This document shows positions 1 to 12,091 of a DNA stretch of 64,000 nt, piece after piece. Source of the stretch: Bombus terrestris (lineage: Eukaryota; Arthropoda; Insecta; Hymenoptera; Apidae). The position numbers were made by a program, and so were the translations under genes. Where the stretch lies: NCBI RefSeq assembly GCF_910591885.1, contig NC_063282.1, forward strand, positions 6,523,501-6,587,500, given 5' to 3'. The notes under the pieces were generated by a model. The model was given only the letters and a program-made list of their open reading frames with translations. It did no database searches and was not told where the DNA came from. Numbering within the stretch: the first letter of the stretch is position 1; every line of letters begins with the position of its first letter.

Positions 1-551
1 TCATTATATCCAAATTTTGTTTAATTCAAATTCAAACTCAAAAATTTCGAAGGCTTCGACTCTCTAGTAACGGTAACGATTACCAACTCTATTAATGTCA
101 AACTGCACTTGCTACTGCGATGCAGTTTTCATGAACTGTTGGTAACTTTCGCAGATTACGATATCGCTATAAGGCATTGAAATGAACTTGAGAATCGGCT
201 CTTATCAAAGCATAAATAAATTGTAATCTGCAATTACGACCTACGACCAATGATAAATCGCCAAATACGTGATTCCATTTAGTGACGCTTACAAAAATAT
301 ATTTACGATTAAATATCCGTTTGAGTTACAAAGTCTCTATGAATCTATTTTAGTCAGTATCCAAATAAATAGTACGAGGTATTTTATGTAAATCGGCAGG
401 TTGATTCAACAAGGGAAATAACGTAGTGTATAAAAATCTCTCAAACGCAAACATCAATCTGCCTCGGTAGCACTGTTAATTAATTTTGCTGAGTGATTGA
501 CAGTAAGAACAGCTGATCAAACGGAATATAAAAAGCCAGGATTTATTAACA
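1..551. other. upstream region of the HERPUD-like gene
   Basis: AT-rich sequence with no convincing open frame on either strand. It presumably holds the promoter and 5' UTR of the HERPUD-like gene that starts at 552. I looked for an unfolded-protein-response element of the CCAAT-N9-CCACG type and did not find one. No repeat or RNA gene was recognised. Confidence 0.5.
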
Positions 552-1620
552 ATGGAAGGAATCGCTGTCAAAGTAATAATAAAAGCACCGAATCAGCAGA
601 TTAAAGATCAAATCGTAAATTGTGATATTGGGTGGACCGTTCGCCAATTAAAAGAACATTTGTCTGATGTTTATCCTAGTAAACCAGTGAGTTTTATTTC
701 GTCTATTTTATGAATCTCACGTCATGTGAAATTTTGTGAAAGTTGTACTCTTAGTGAAAGCAATGTATCATTAACATCACTACATGACACAAAAAAAAAA
801 AACAAAAAAATATTGCGGACGCTTCCCTTTAAGTATTCTTAGAAAGCTATAGTGCGTTATCTATTAGAGATAATACGTTGATATTTTTATGAGTTTAATG
901 ATGATAATTTAATTATCAACAATAAGATGATTATATTTTATTATTTGTCTGTAATAATTAATTTTTTATTCGAAATCAAGAAATAGTAAAAATATTGTGT
1001 AAGAAATAACATGATAATGAATTGAATATATTTGTAGGAACGAGCAAGTCAGAAACTCATATATTCAGGGCAATTATTAAATGATTCCACATGTTTAAAA
1101 GATGTGTTGAGACACTGTAATGGGCAAGAAGATCAAACCTATATAGTTCACTTAGTCTGTGCTTCGCAAAAAACATCAACAAATAAAATAACTGAACAAG
1201 TTGTGGAAAATACAAAAACAATTTCTATTGCAAGAAGTACAGTGGAAAATACGAGATTAAATAATACAAATAATATACAGAATCAAAGTCAACATATTAC
1301 TAATGTTGCTATGCAACATACTCCGGCACAATTGTATTCTACACTACAATATTTTGATCCACGAAATAGTCAACAAATGGCTTGGATGCAACAAGCATAT
1401 ACCCATTATTTTACACAATATATGCAACTGTAAATGGCATTCTTATAACTTATTTTAATATTTGGAAATTATATATAATTTATAGTGAAAAAGAATATTT
1501 TATTATAGGATGGCAGCACAAGGAATACAATTACAGACTAGCATTCCATATGTTCAGCAAATGAATGTCAATACAAATGATAATGTTCAAAATCCATATA
1601 CAAATAACACAAACAACAAC

Positions 1621-1654
<34 letters not shown>

Positions 1655-2220
1655 TAGGTGATGAGCAACAACAACCTGCTGCTCAAGAAGCTGATGTTAA
1701 TGGAGGAAATAATGGTGCTGGAGAAGATGGTGCATTTAACAGAGATTGGCTAGATGTTTTTTATATGCTGTCCAGAATAATTCTTTTTTTCACTTTAGTA
1801 TATTTTTACTCATCTCCTCTAAGATTTCTTATTGTTACGTTTCTTGGCTTTGCAATGTATCTGTAAGTTAATATATATAAATATTGTGTTTACATCTTTT
1901 ATATGCAAATATGTACAATGAAGTCAATATTTCACAGATATCAAGGTGGTTTTTTCCGGGTACAACCTATTCTATTACCTGAAAATAATAATGGTAGAGG
2001 GGATCGGGTGGATAACAATAACCAAATATTACAAAATGAAGCAATAGGTCCACAACCTGCACAGCAACAAAATGGTCAAGTACCAGCTGTACAAGCAGAA
2101 GCAAGAACAAATGCAAATGAAGAACATGAAGAGGAAAGACCTGGTGCACTTGCTTTTACCTGGACATTTTTCAGTACATTTTTTGCTTCGCTTTTTCCAG
2201 ATCAACCAAATGTTATTTAA
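552..2220 (+). CDS. Herp: HERPUD-like ubiquitin-domain ER membrane protein (Herp)
   Basis: Four exons: 552-686, 1038-1429, 1509-1862, 1938-2220, giving 387 residues (human HERPUD1 has 391). The N-terminus is a ubiquitin-like domain over roughly residues 1-90, with the pattern VKVIIKAPNQQ and the later LIYSGQLL. The middle is Asn/Gln-rich and low complexity. From about residue 256 (RDWLDVFYML) two hydrophobic segments form the ER membrane hairpin (about 261-294), followed by the YQGGFFR block and an acidic tail. In the known family the protein sits in the ER membrane with both ends in the cytosol and recruits the Hrd1 ER-associated degradation complex, and it is induced by ER stress. All introns have GT-AG ends. 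An odd point is a run of 14 Asn (residues 211-224) coded by an AAT/AAC repeat. A polyadenylation signal AATAAA lies at 2343. Identification is firm; the ER-stress role is taken from the family. Confidence 0.9.
1612..1655 (+). repeat. coding AAC/AAT trinucleotide repeat (poly-Asn)
   Basis: A run of AAC then AAT triplets in frame inside exon 3 of the HERPUD-like gene, coding 14 consecutive Asn. It is a microsatellite likely to vary in length between individuals without changing the frame. Confidence 0.9.
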
Positions 2221-4258
2221 TTTTAACAAATGTCAGTTTCTTACACTTAACTTTGTTGTAAAATTAATTTTCTTTGTTTTACATATGTTTTTAAAATAAG
2301 ACACTAAACCTGATGAGGTGGTCTCTCTTTACATATATACTTAATAAATATTGATATCAAAAGAAGCCTTATTAAGAATCCTAAAAAGGACATTTTTGAG
2401 AAAAAGAATTTCAAAAAGATTTTACAAATTTTTCAAGTATAAAAATCTTGTATACAATGATAAGTATATATAGATATACATATTAAATGTACACATAAAC
2501 TAAATAGCATTTTTTATAAATACTGTTATTCATATACTTCTAATAATTTTATGCATATATTACTTTAATTTCATTGAGACTACCTCAGGGTCTATAAACA
2601 AAATAAATTTATTTAGCTTAAATTTATTGAAAAAGTAAATCATCCCAAATCGTTTAGAATTTGTTGTATAATAAATTTTCTGTTTCTCTAGTTCTATAAA
2701 GGTACAACGAGAAAAGTATATACTGTGTATATAAATAAAATTATTGTAGAGCTTATAAGGTATTGATAAATATAAATACCAAAAACAAATTATGAGTTTT
2801 TGTTCATAAAAGTTATTAAAACAACAATCTTGTTATCAATTGATTTTCTGTGATTTTTATTGTGAACGAATTTAAAAAGTTCGCTTTCTAATTTACTAGA
2901 TACATGTTTAAACCTTGTTTTATAAGATATATACATATACTACAATCCGCATGCATAATTTGGGTTTTGATTAGGTTTCCAAAAATTCAAAATATAGTAA
3001 AAGCATTTTTTGCATTTTACAGCAAGACTTAATACAAAGTTTAACACTCCTTACTAATTCTGATAAATTCTCTTATAAATTATATGCGGAAGAAGTATGA
3101 AATTTTTCATAAAATATGTATGAATGTAGTGAAATTAGTAGATTGGGAAGAATAGCAAGGAAGTAGTTAATATGAAAATGAGAAAATCAAACGTTTTTAG
3201 AATAATTTTACTATATTTTGAATTTTTGAAAACCTAATCGAAACACAAGTTACTCTTGCAGGTTGTAGAAAACTATTTATTTCTGAGTCACGAGCTGTTT
3301 GTCAATAAGACATTGCCTTTACAGCATACATTCAATATGTTTCTCCTTCGCTGGCTTACACACGATACTTTTATACATTAAACATTTCGTAACTGAAAAT
3401 AATGGGTTTTTAATTCATGTTTATTAAGACTTTTGTGTTTGTTTTTATTTGTCCCCAACTCTTTTTGTATATTCTACATACACACATGTATATTATTTAT
3501 ATATGTATAATTCGTAAACAAACCATTAAATAAAGATATTCTCAATAAACTATAGAATTTTTGTAATTTATTTATTTATAGTTAATAAACTGTTATTAAT
3601 AAATCAAAAATATGAAAAGAAAATTCTTATAACTTTCATAACCTGATTAATTATGTAGTTAGTTAATATTTTTAATAAATAACAATATAAATAAAATATA
3701 AAATAAAAATATAAAATAGAATAAATAAGGCAAATAATATACATACTCTAAGAATTCTAAGAAAAAGATTGCATTATATTAATTTTTTGTACGTACTATG
3801 CACTGTGTATCAATTGTGCGAAGAGTAAAAATTCCTTTGCAAACATGTTTCTAAAATATTAACAATTAAATTATTTACACCAAATAAAAGGTTGGGTATT
3901 TAATTTAAGAAACTATTTTTATTTAAAAATTATATCTAATTGATATAAAAAAGTATCTATAGTAATAAAAGTCCCGGCACATTGTACTATAACCCTATTT
4001 ATACGTTTCAAGGTCTGCATATATTTTAAACACATGTACTACAGGCGGTATATTAATATTCAAGTATGTAATTTTTTGAAGTCGCAACACTCCTTATAAG
4101 TAAATTACATAGAATAACCTAATACATAATTATTAAAAATCAAAAGTAATATGTCTGTGTATGTGTGTATATATAATAGAGAAATAACATCATGACTTAA
4201 ATTTATATCTCAATAGGCAGTATTTAACAATCAATTTCTACATCAATCACATTAAAAA
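2221..4258. other. HERPUD 3' UTR and intergenic DNA
   Basis: AT-rich, with stops in every frame. It starts with the probable 3' UTR of the HERPUD-like gene (poly-A signal near 2343). The notable feature is an imperfect inverted repeat with 63-nt arms at 2940-3002 and 3206-3268, listed separately. The last part before 4259 would hold the COQ8 promoter; I see no clear core element. Confidence 0.5.
2940..3268. repeat. imperfect inverted repeat, 63-nt arms, 203-nt spacer
   Basis: The left arm 2940-3002 matches the reverse complement of 3206-3268 at 54 of 63 positions with no gaps. The inner 33 positions differ at one base only, sharing AAAAATTCAAAATATAGT. Both arms begin CTACAA at the outer end. 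No clear target-site duplication is visible. It could be a decayed MITE or a foldback. The inner GATTAGGTTT resembles mariner termini loosely, which is inference. Confidence 0.7.
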
Positions 4259-7126
4259 ATGTCTCAACATCGGATGTCTGATGTCATTGGTATACTTAGA
4301 GGAGCTAAGGTAGTAGCCGAAGCTGTGATTAAGCATCAAGAAGAAACAGTTAAACACATAGTAAAGACTTCAAGTTTGAAGACTACTACAGAGAAATGCC
4401 TGTCAGATAATTTAAAAACATTGAATAATATAAAACTAAGTAAGGTTCCTGTAAGTTTCAAAAATAAATATAGATTATTAATATCTTTTTCTAATATGAC
4501 AAACATTTTTGTAATATAACAATAATTATCTTATATGGTGACTAATAATATAAATTAATTTTACAAATGAATATTATAATTTCCTGTACAGTATAACATG
4601 TATACAGGTTCAAATAACAAAAGAATTTAAAGAAGTGACAGAACGAATAAATGTTGTTGAGAAGGGTATAATAGAATTTTTGAAATTAAAAACTAAAGAA
4701 GTGACAGGAATGCCAGTTGATTCAGATAAACCTGGAAAATCTACCAGAACTAAATTACATGTTTATAATCCTGCTAAAGATCCAAAAGAAATAATAATAG
4801 AGATGGATGATCCAAACGTAAAACCTGATAACGAAAATGATATACGAAGTAAACAGGATAAACCATTAAAAAAGTACTCAACTGTGAAAGAAAAAATTGA
4901 AACAATTTCCAAACTAGAATATGAAATACCTAAAATTGAACTTTCTGAGAAAGATAAGGCAATTTTGAAGAAATTGGAATTAGAGCATGAAAAAAAAATA
5001 AAGAGTCAGAACATGAAACAAGATGTATCAAATACATTAAAAACTGATTTTGAGATATTAGAAAACAAGGCAACAGAAAATATGAAAGTAGCTTTAGAAA
5101 GCTCTCAAGTTAAACCAAAACCATCTGTTAGACCAAAGCAAACTGTGAGCCTTTTTACATTTTTATATAAATTATTATAAATGATATGATGCATTTTATT
5201 TAAATACATTAATAAATAAATTTTTCTTTCAAAGCTTTCACCTAGTGCAAAAGCACAAAAAGTTCCATCTACCAGATTACAAAGAATGATAAGCTTTGGA
5301 ACATTAGGAGTTGGTCTTGGTGTTGGTACAGTTGCAGAATACACACGTAGAACACTTGGATTAAAAAAACAAAGTCTTGGAGACACATTTGATAGCCTGT
5401 TTCTTACTAAAGCAAATGCAGAAAGAATAGTTTCTACATTATGTAAAGTGAGAGGTAAATATCCTTAATACATTTACTGGATTTTTTGTCAATTAATAGT
5501 TATGTGCTTTGCATATGTTTATAATAGGTGCAGCTTTAAAAATTGGACAAATTTTAAGTATACAAGATGAAACCATTATAAATCCTGAACTACAAAAAGT
5601 ATTTGAACGAGTTAGACAAAGTGCTGACTTCATGCCAAAGTGGCAAGTTGAGAAGGTATTAGCCACTGAACTTGGACATGACTGGAAAAATAAATTAGCA
5701 ACCTTTGAAGATAGACCATTTGCTGCAGCTTCCATTGGTAGTTACCATTTATTTTTATTCTTTTAAATTAGCTTTTTCTTGGAAGGCCAAAGTAATATAA
5801 AAACATTTTAAAGAACATTCTTTATATCAGAAAAAATATTATAGGCCAGGTACATCATGGTACCTTGTTAAATGGACAAGATGTTGCAATTAAAATTCAA
5901 TATCCTGGTGTAGCTATGGGTATTCAAAGTGATGTTGAGAATTTAGTAGGCATAATGAAGGTATGAAAATACTTGATTTTTGTTTTATTTAAGATTATGT
6001 AAAAATATATCTAGAAATTTTTACAGGTTTGGAATATTTTCCCAAAAGGCATGTTTATAGATAATTTAGTGGAAGTTGCAAAACGTGAACTTGCATGGGA
6101 AGTGGATTATGTAAGAGAAGCAGAATGTACAAGAAGATATAAACAACTTATAGAACCGTATTTAGATTATTATGTTCCAGCTGTAGTAGGTAAATTGAAT
6201 TAAATATTAGCAATTTAAATGTAAAATTGACTTAATTTTATATTTAGATGAGCTATCAACGAGTCAAATTTTTACAACTGAGATGGTAGAAGGAATTCCA
6301 GTAGATAAATGTACAAGTATGAATATGGAAACAAGAGAACATATCTGCAAATTAATAATGAGTTTGTGCCTTAAAGAATTGTTTGTTTTTCGATACATGC
6401 AAACTGATCCAAATTGGTCCAATTTCTTTTATAACACCAATACAAGACAAGTTTGTATATAAGATATTATTATATTATCATCAATAAGTGCACACTATCT
6501 TTGATATTATTAATTATAGTTCCTAATATAATTTTCAGTTAATATTGTTAGATTTTGGCGCATGTCGAGGATATGAGAAATCATTTATGGATAAATACAT
6601 TGAAATAATTTATGCTGCAAGTGAAGGCGATCGTAATAAAATTTTAAATTTATCTAGAGAAATGGGATTCCTTACAGGATACGAGTCTAAAGTATGATAT
6701 GTATATTTTTTAATAGTTTTAGCTTTAGGAAAGATTATTATATTAACATTTATACATTTATTACATTGTATTAATTTCAGCTTATGGAAGAAGCTCATGT
6801 AGATGCAGTAATGGTCTTGGGTCAAGTATTTGATAAAAATTCTAAATATTATGACTTTGGTGGGCAAGATGTAACTAAACGGTGAGAACAATATGATATC
6901 ATTTAAATTAAATCATTAATAAATTAATAAATTATATAACATTGATTACAGGATTCAATCATTAGTCCCAACAATATTGGATCACAGGCTTTGCCCTCCA
7001 CCTGAAGAAATATATAGTCTACATAGAAAGTTATCAGGAGTTTTCTTATTGTGTGCCAAGCTTCAAGTTAAAATAAATTGTCGCGATATGTTTCGCGAGG
7101 TTTATGCAAATTATAAATTTGAATAA
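4259..7126 (+). CDS. Coq8: COQ8/ADCK3-type atypical kinase for ubiquinone biosynthesis
   Basis: Ten exons: 4259-4450, 4608-5144, 5235-5454, 5528-5737, 5845-5960, 6027-6189, 6248-6450, 6539-6691, 6781-6881, 6952-7126; 689 residues. UbiB-family hallmarks are present in order: KIGQ at about 321-324 (the KxGQ inhibitory motif), the alanine-rich AAASIG at 382-387 in place of a kinase P-loop, the VAIK lysine at about 403, the catalytic-loop equivalent D533/N538 in QTDPNWSNFF, and DFG at 552-554. The segment about 269-300 (FGTLGVGLGVG) resembles the membrane segment of COQ8A. In the known family it is a matrix protein on the inner mitochondrial membrane with ATPase activity that supports the coenzyme Q synthesis complex. 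Residues 65-243 form a long lysine/glutamate-rich, poorly conserved region. The start is the first ATG of the open frame. The A-rich loop and KxGQ mark COQ8 rather than other ADCK proteins. Confidence 0.93.
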
Positions 7127-7477
7127 TAATGCTATATAAATTAATGCTTTATACCTTAAACATGTATAGTTAAATCAATATAAACATTTTTACAATCAAT
7201 ACCTTCTATTATTTAGACCTCTAATTTACTCATATACTTCAAGCATTAAATTTGTGTATCTTCTAATTTTAAGTTGTATTCTGATAGCAGTTTATTTATT
7301 GTAACATGCTTTTGTTTAAATAAAACCTGGGTAATTATATAAGGTACGATTATATCTCTATCAAAAAACATCATAAATACATATTTAATACTGATAACGA
7401 ATGATACCTTAACCTATTCATCTCTTTGTTCCCAGTAATAAGTTATCTTCAACAAATTTCATAAATTAACTGACAAA
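7127..7477. other. intergenic region between COQ8 and GGCT
   Basis: About 350 bases of AT-rich sequence holding the end of the COQ8 transcript and the promoter of the next gene. No clear TATA box, repeat or RNA gene was recognised. Confidence 0.4.
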
Positions 7478-8205
7478 ATGTCTAATAAATTCTTATATTT
7501 TGCATACGGAAGTAACATGTTAACAGGAAGAATACATATTAATAATCCAACTGCAGTACGAAAAGATATCGGATTTTTAAAGGTAAATATACATGGTTAA
7601 AGGAAATTTCCTACGCGGTTAGTAAATCTATCTTTATTTTGAATAATTGAAAACAGCAAGATATGTGTTATGCTTTATAAAATTTGATTATTTGCTTTAT
7701 TATTTATGCAAATACTGAATTATATCAGAATTTCAGATTAGATTTTATAACACACTCAAAGAGATGGGGTGGATGTTCAGCAACAATTGTTCCTACAGAA
7801 AATTATATTGTATGGGGAGCAGTTTGGGAATTAGATGAATGTAATATGTATACATTAGATAATCAAGAAGGTGTAGCAGATAAATTATATTTCCCTTTAA
7901 TGGTTGACATAGAAACACTTACTGGTAAAATATTTAAATGCAGAGTGTATCAGCAATGTAACAATCCTGATAAAAATGTAAAATTGTGTTTGCTACCAAA
8001 ACACAGGAGACCTTCACCATTGTATTTGTATGTTATACTTAATTCTATTCAATTTGTTTAAAGTTTATTATATAATTACTAATTATTCTCTTACAGAGAA
8101 ACAATATTAAAAGGTGCACATGAAAGTCAATTACCACTTGATTATATTAAACTCTTACAAAAAATACCGCATAATGAATATGCAGGAGAATATGACATTG
8201 GGTAA
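7478..8205 (+). CDS. Ggct: gamma-glutamylcyclotransferase (GGCT family)
   Basis: Three coding exons: 7478-7582, 7729-8027 and 8097-8205, giving 170 residues (human GGCT has 188). The N-terminus FLYFAYGSNM is the substrate-binding signature of the family. ATIVPTENYIVWGAVWELD and LDNQEGV follow human GGCT closely. E82 in NQEG is at the position of the catalytic glutamate. The enzyme converts gamma-glutamyl amino acids to 5-oxoproline plus free amino acid in the cytosol, as part of glutathione turnover. Exon 2 could also start at 7736 after a second AG, but only 7729 keeps the conserved NFRLDF. The end is unusual: the TAA at 8203-8205 overlaps a consensus GTAAGA donor, and splicing to the AG before 8281 would also give Gly-stop. 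The protein is therefore the same either way. Tail-to-tail with LeuRS-m, 202 bases apart. Confidence 0.88.
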
Positions 8206-8407
8206 GAATAATTATTCATTTTATTATTTTTATTATTCATTAACTCATTGCAACAGTAAACAAAATTTTTATTTATGTAGTTAGTTTCATTATGTACAGG
8301 CTCTTTACATTTAAATAACTTAGTTTTCATACAAAAAGTATATTTGATAAAAAATTACATATATATCTATAATTCTTTTTCTGCTTCTATTTTTCTTACC
8401 TGTTGTA

Positions 8408-11400
8408 TTACATTTGAACATTGTCTACTCGTCTTTTTGTTGAAATTAATATTTTTGGATCACAGCCTTCCCTTGAAAGAAGTCTAGATTTAACGATCTT
8501 ATGCTTCTTTAAACGTTTCTGGACAGCTGGCTCATTCTGTATTAAATCAAGAGCTGTCTCAAGTGATAATTTATCTACTTCATACTTGGGTATTTTAATC
8601 TTTGTGCAAAACCCATTATTTATCTAATAGTATACAGAATGGTGTAGCATTAATAATGTGTTTATATAAAATTATACATAGTATTAAATAAAGTACTTTG
8701 ATTTCTAAGAATCATACTGTTATTATTTATATAGTTATATAATAAATAATAGAATGTAAATTTATATAATGATAGTGAAGTAATAAATACTTTAAATACT
8801 TTGTACTTACTATGATCTCTACAGACATTTTATAATTCATATCTATTTCTGGCCATTTTTGTTCCATAACATCTTTATCTAAGTCCACTTCATTCTTATC
8901 TATTAGATGATGTTTTACCTCAGAAAATGCGGACCACAATTCCGAAGCAAAATGTGGTGCAAATGGAGCAAGCATTATAATTTGGACTGCTAATGCACGT
9001 TCATATTCACGACTTTTTTTCATGCATTCTACACACACTTTGCGTATGCTTAATATTAAAACAAAAAGACAATTACTAAAATCTATCTTATTATTATGTA
9101 TCTAAAATTATTAGAATTGTTGATGTACTGCAAAATTGTAATATATACCTATTTGTAAGTCCTTGCATTCTTGATATTGCAATACTTAATTGTTGAGATC
9201 CGATTATATTATAAGTTACAGACTTTAAAAAATAATTTCGACTATCAAACATGTATTCATCATGTTCTGCAAATTTAGAATCAATAGGTTCCGCCTGAAG
9301 CTCTTCTGAAGTTATGCTATTGCGATAATCGTTAAAAGTTTTTACAGTCTTCCATAAACGATTTTGCCAATTTAATATTCCCGGCATGGCTGAATATTAT
9401 TAATATATACATTATTTGATATATATAATAATTAGTTAAAATTTTTATTACAAAGAACTTACTATTATGGTCACAACGCTTATCTGAAGTTGGTGCTTGA
9501 TCAGCTAATATAAATAATCTAGTTGTATCAATTCCATATTTATCTAAAAATTCAAGAGGATCAATGCCATTATGTTTTGATTTAGACATTTTGTCCCATG
9601 AGACAATGACTGGTTCTTTGGTATTCTTTTTTACATGTTTTCCTGCATGTTCTTCCACTTCATCCGCTTTTAAATATTTCTCTGTCTTTTCTAGCTGATA
9701 TGTTTTACTAAGTACCATACCCTGCACAAGCAATTGTTTAAATGGTTCTGGAGTGGGTAAAAGTCCTTCTGAATGTAGAAAATGACTTATAAATCTGGCA
9801 TAATATAAGTGCAGTACAGCTGAAATTATAATGTTATTAATTTGAGATTTTTAAATATATATATTTTATATCTACAAAGAATTTAAATATTAGATACTTA
9901 CCATGTTCTTTTCCACCTATATACAGATCAATAGGAAACATTTCTTTTGCTTTGTCAACAGCAAACATCTCTTTCATATTTTGTGGGTCAATGTATCTCA
10001 GATAATACCATGAACTATCTACAAATGTGTCCATTGTATCTGATTCTCTAACTGCTTGAGCTCCACATTTAGGACAAGAAGTATTTAACCAATCCTTAGT
10101 TTCACATAATATAGACTTTTTATTTGAAGATGAAAATGTTACATTTGGTAAAATTACAGGAAGATCATTGCGTGGTACTGGTTGGATACCACAATTTAAA
10201 CAATAAATAATTGGAATTGGTGTACCCCAATACCTCTGTCTAGATATTAACCAATCTTGCAATCTTGAACCAACAGGGTATCCACCAATTTTCCACTTTC
10301 TTGCTTTAGATAATATTTCTGATCTTTTGTTTTCTTGTTCCTCATAACTTCTTATTGAATGCCGTACAAATTCAATCCCAACTATTTCAGAAAACTGATA
10401 ATCATCTATTGAAGCAGACGGTATACCAAGATAAGTATCTCTATGAGTTGGAAATGCAACTTTATCCGTTACAAATACTGGCAATTCATTTCCATTGAAT
10501 GGGTTTATTACTTTAACATCTATGATTTGAATTCCTTCTGCCACATCTCTACAATACTCTGATCTATTTAATAAGCTTTTTGGAGATATTGCAATAAACT
10601 TTGCATATTCAATAAATTCTGGATAATTAGTCCAAATATTTACTGTTTTGGGATAATTTGGGATAGTTCCCATCAACTGTAATTCAAAACTAGTACCACT
10701 ACAGTCACCTATCCAATTTTGTTGGATCTTTTTGACATCTCTCCATTCTATCAATGTTGGATCATCTAAACCTTGAAACAATGATCTGACATGATACAAA
10801 ATAAATTGGTTAAATACTATTTGTAATTCTTATTACATATTTCAATGCTCTTTAGAGATTGTTAAATTCTAATATACCTACTTAGCAAATGATGTAGTCC
10901 TAACGAACCACTGATTTAGCAACTTTTTTTCTACTTTTGCACCTGATCTCCAAGAGCAATTATTTGCATCAACTTGTTCCTCTGCTAATACAGTTTCATC
11001 AACAGGATCCCAATTAACAAATGATTCTTTCCGATAAACCAAATCTTTGTCAAAAAGTTTTAAAAATAATTCCTGCGTCCACTTATAATATTCATGATCA
11101 CATGTAGCAAATTCTCTATTCCAATCAAAAGAATAATTCAATGATTTTAATTGATTTCTCATCTTTTTAATGTTATCGTATGTCCACACAGCAGGATCAA
11201 CTTGTTTTTCAATTGCAGCATTCTCAGCAGGTAATCCAAATGCATCCCAACCCATTGGATGAAGGACATTGTATCCTGAAATAAAAGAGAAAAGTGAGTC
11301 AATAAAAAATTATATAAATAAACCAAACAATATATATAATTACAATTAAATTAAAGAATTTACCTTTCATTCTATAAAAACGAGCAACTGTATCACTTAT

Positions 11401-11764
11401 TGTATAAACCCTTACATGTCCCATATGAAGTGTTCCGGAAGGATATGGGAACATTGATAATACATAAAACTTTCTCCTTGTATTATCTGCATCATCAAAT
11501 TGATGTAAGTTAATTTTATCTTTCCAATATTTTTCTATATCCTTTTTTATTACATTTGTAATTTCTGCATTCTAAAAGTATGATCAATGCTTTATGCATT
11601 ATGATAACAATACCAATTTATAACACTACATACATATACATTTTTTTACTAAATAGAGAGCATACCGAAAATTGGTTTATGCCGGTCGAAGCGTATCGGT
11701 AAATGACATTTTTTAAGAATATATTACTTTTATAATATGATACAAATGATTCTCTAATCTTCAT
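8408..11764 (-). CDS. LeuRS-m: mitochondrial leucyl-tRNA synthetase
   Basis: Eight exons on the minus strand in transcript order: 11764-11666, 11571-11364, 11275-10882, 10785-9902, 9819-9463, 9389-9149, 9048-8811, 8623-8408; 878 residues (human LARS2 has 903). Class I synthetase signatures: HMGH at 82-85 (the HIGH motif) and KMSKS at 605-609. Also present are MGWDAFGLPAENAAI, the leucine-specific region (LKDWLISRQRYWG-like) and DSSWYYLRY. The anticodon-binding part and a C-terminal domain (INNGFCTKIKIP) close it. Residues 1-33 are Ser/Lys/Arg/Tyr-rich and acidic-poor, fitting a mitochondrial targeting peptide. It charges mitochondrial tRNA-Leu in the matrix. The CP1 insertion lacks the threonine-rich and GTGAVMGVPAHD-type editing motifs of bacterial LeuRS, as is also true of human LARS2, so post-transfer editing is probably lost. 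Head-to-head with RpL13. Confidence 0.93.
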
Positions 11765-12059
11765 TTTTAATTAAATTATTTAAATACCTATTTAAATATT
11801 CTACAATTGAACATGAAACATTTAACGAGTGCTTAGTATGCACGGTCTTATAACAAGTTGCCATATTTATTAACTACTTTAAAGAAATTTCATTTTACAT
11901 TTAAATTATTTTAATAAAATTATATGTAAAGCGGAGCGATATTTATAAACAAATAATATTTTTAAAATATGATTTTATCATAAAATAATGTAATTTAAAA
12001 CGTCATTTAGTAAATTTTGCTTTGCTGGAAGCTAAAACTTCCGCTTGGTGGTGCTGATT
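11765..12059. promoter_or_regulatory. bidirectional promoter region, LeuRS-m / RpL13
   Basis: About 295 bases separate the LeuRS-m start codon (minus) from the presumed RpL13 cap site (plus). The segment must hold both promoters unless they lie inside transcripts. It is AT-rich with no clear TATA box at the expected distance. Co-regulation of the pair is inference from geometry alone. Confidence 0.5.
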
Positions 12060-12091
12060 CTTTTTCCGGTCTATGCCTTGTAAACAAGTTC
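12057..12091 (+). promoter_or_regulatory. RpL13: RpL13 TOP start and non-coding first exon
   Basis: The sequence CTTTTTCCGG from 12060 is a 5' terminal oligopyrimidine tract, the usual cap-proximal motif of ribosomal protein mRNAs, which puts their translation under TOR/LARP1 control. A consensus donor GTGAGT follows at 12092 and the acceptor TTTCAG ends at 12517. The first exon is thus probably 12060-12091, followed by a 426-nt 5' UTR intron. The exact cap site is inferred. Confidence 0.65.

Noticed and set aside
1..551. ER-stress element upstream of the HERPUD-like gene
   Set aside because: Vertebrate HERPUD1 has CCAAT-N9-CCACG; no such arrangement is visible here and the single CACG/ACGT hits are expected by chance.
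1967..2229. Minus-strand open frames over the last HERPUD exon
   Set aside because: They are antisense shadows of a conserved, correctly spliced coding exon.
8421..8627. Plus-strand open frame of 68 codons
   Set aside because: It is antisense to the last exon of the mitochondrial LeuRS, which matches the family C-terminus.
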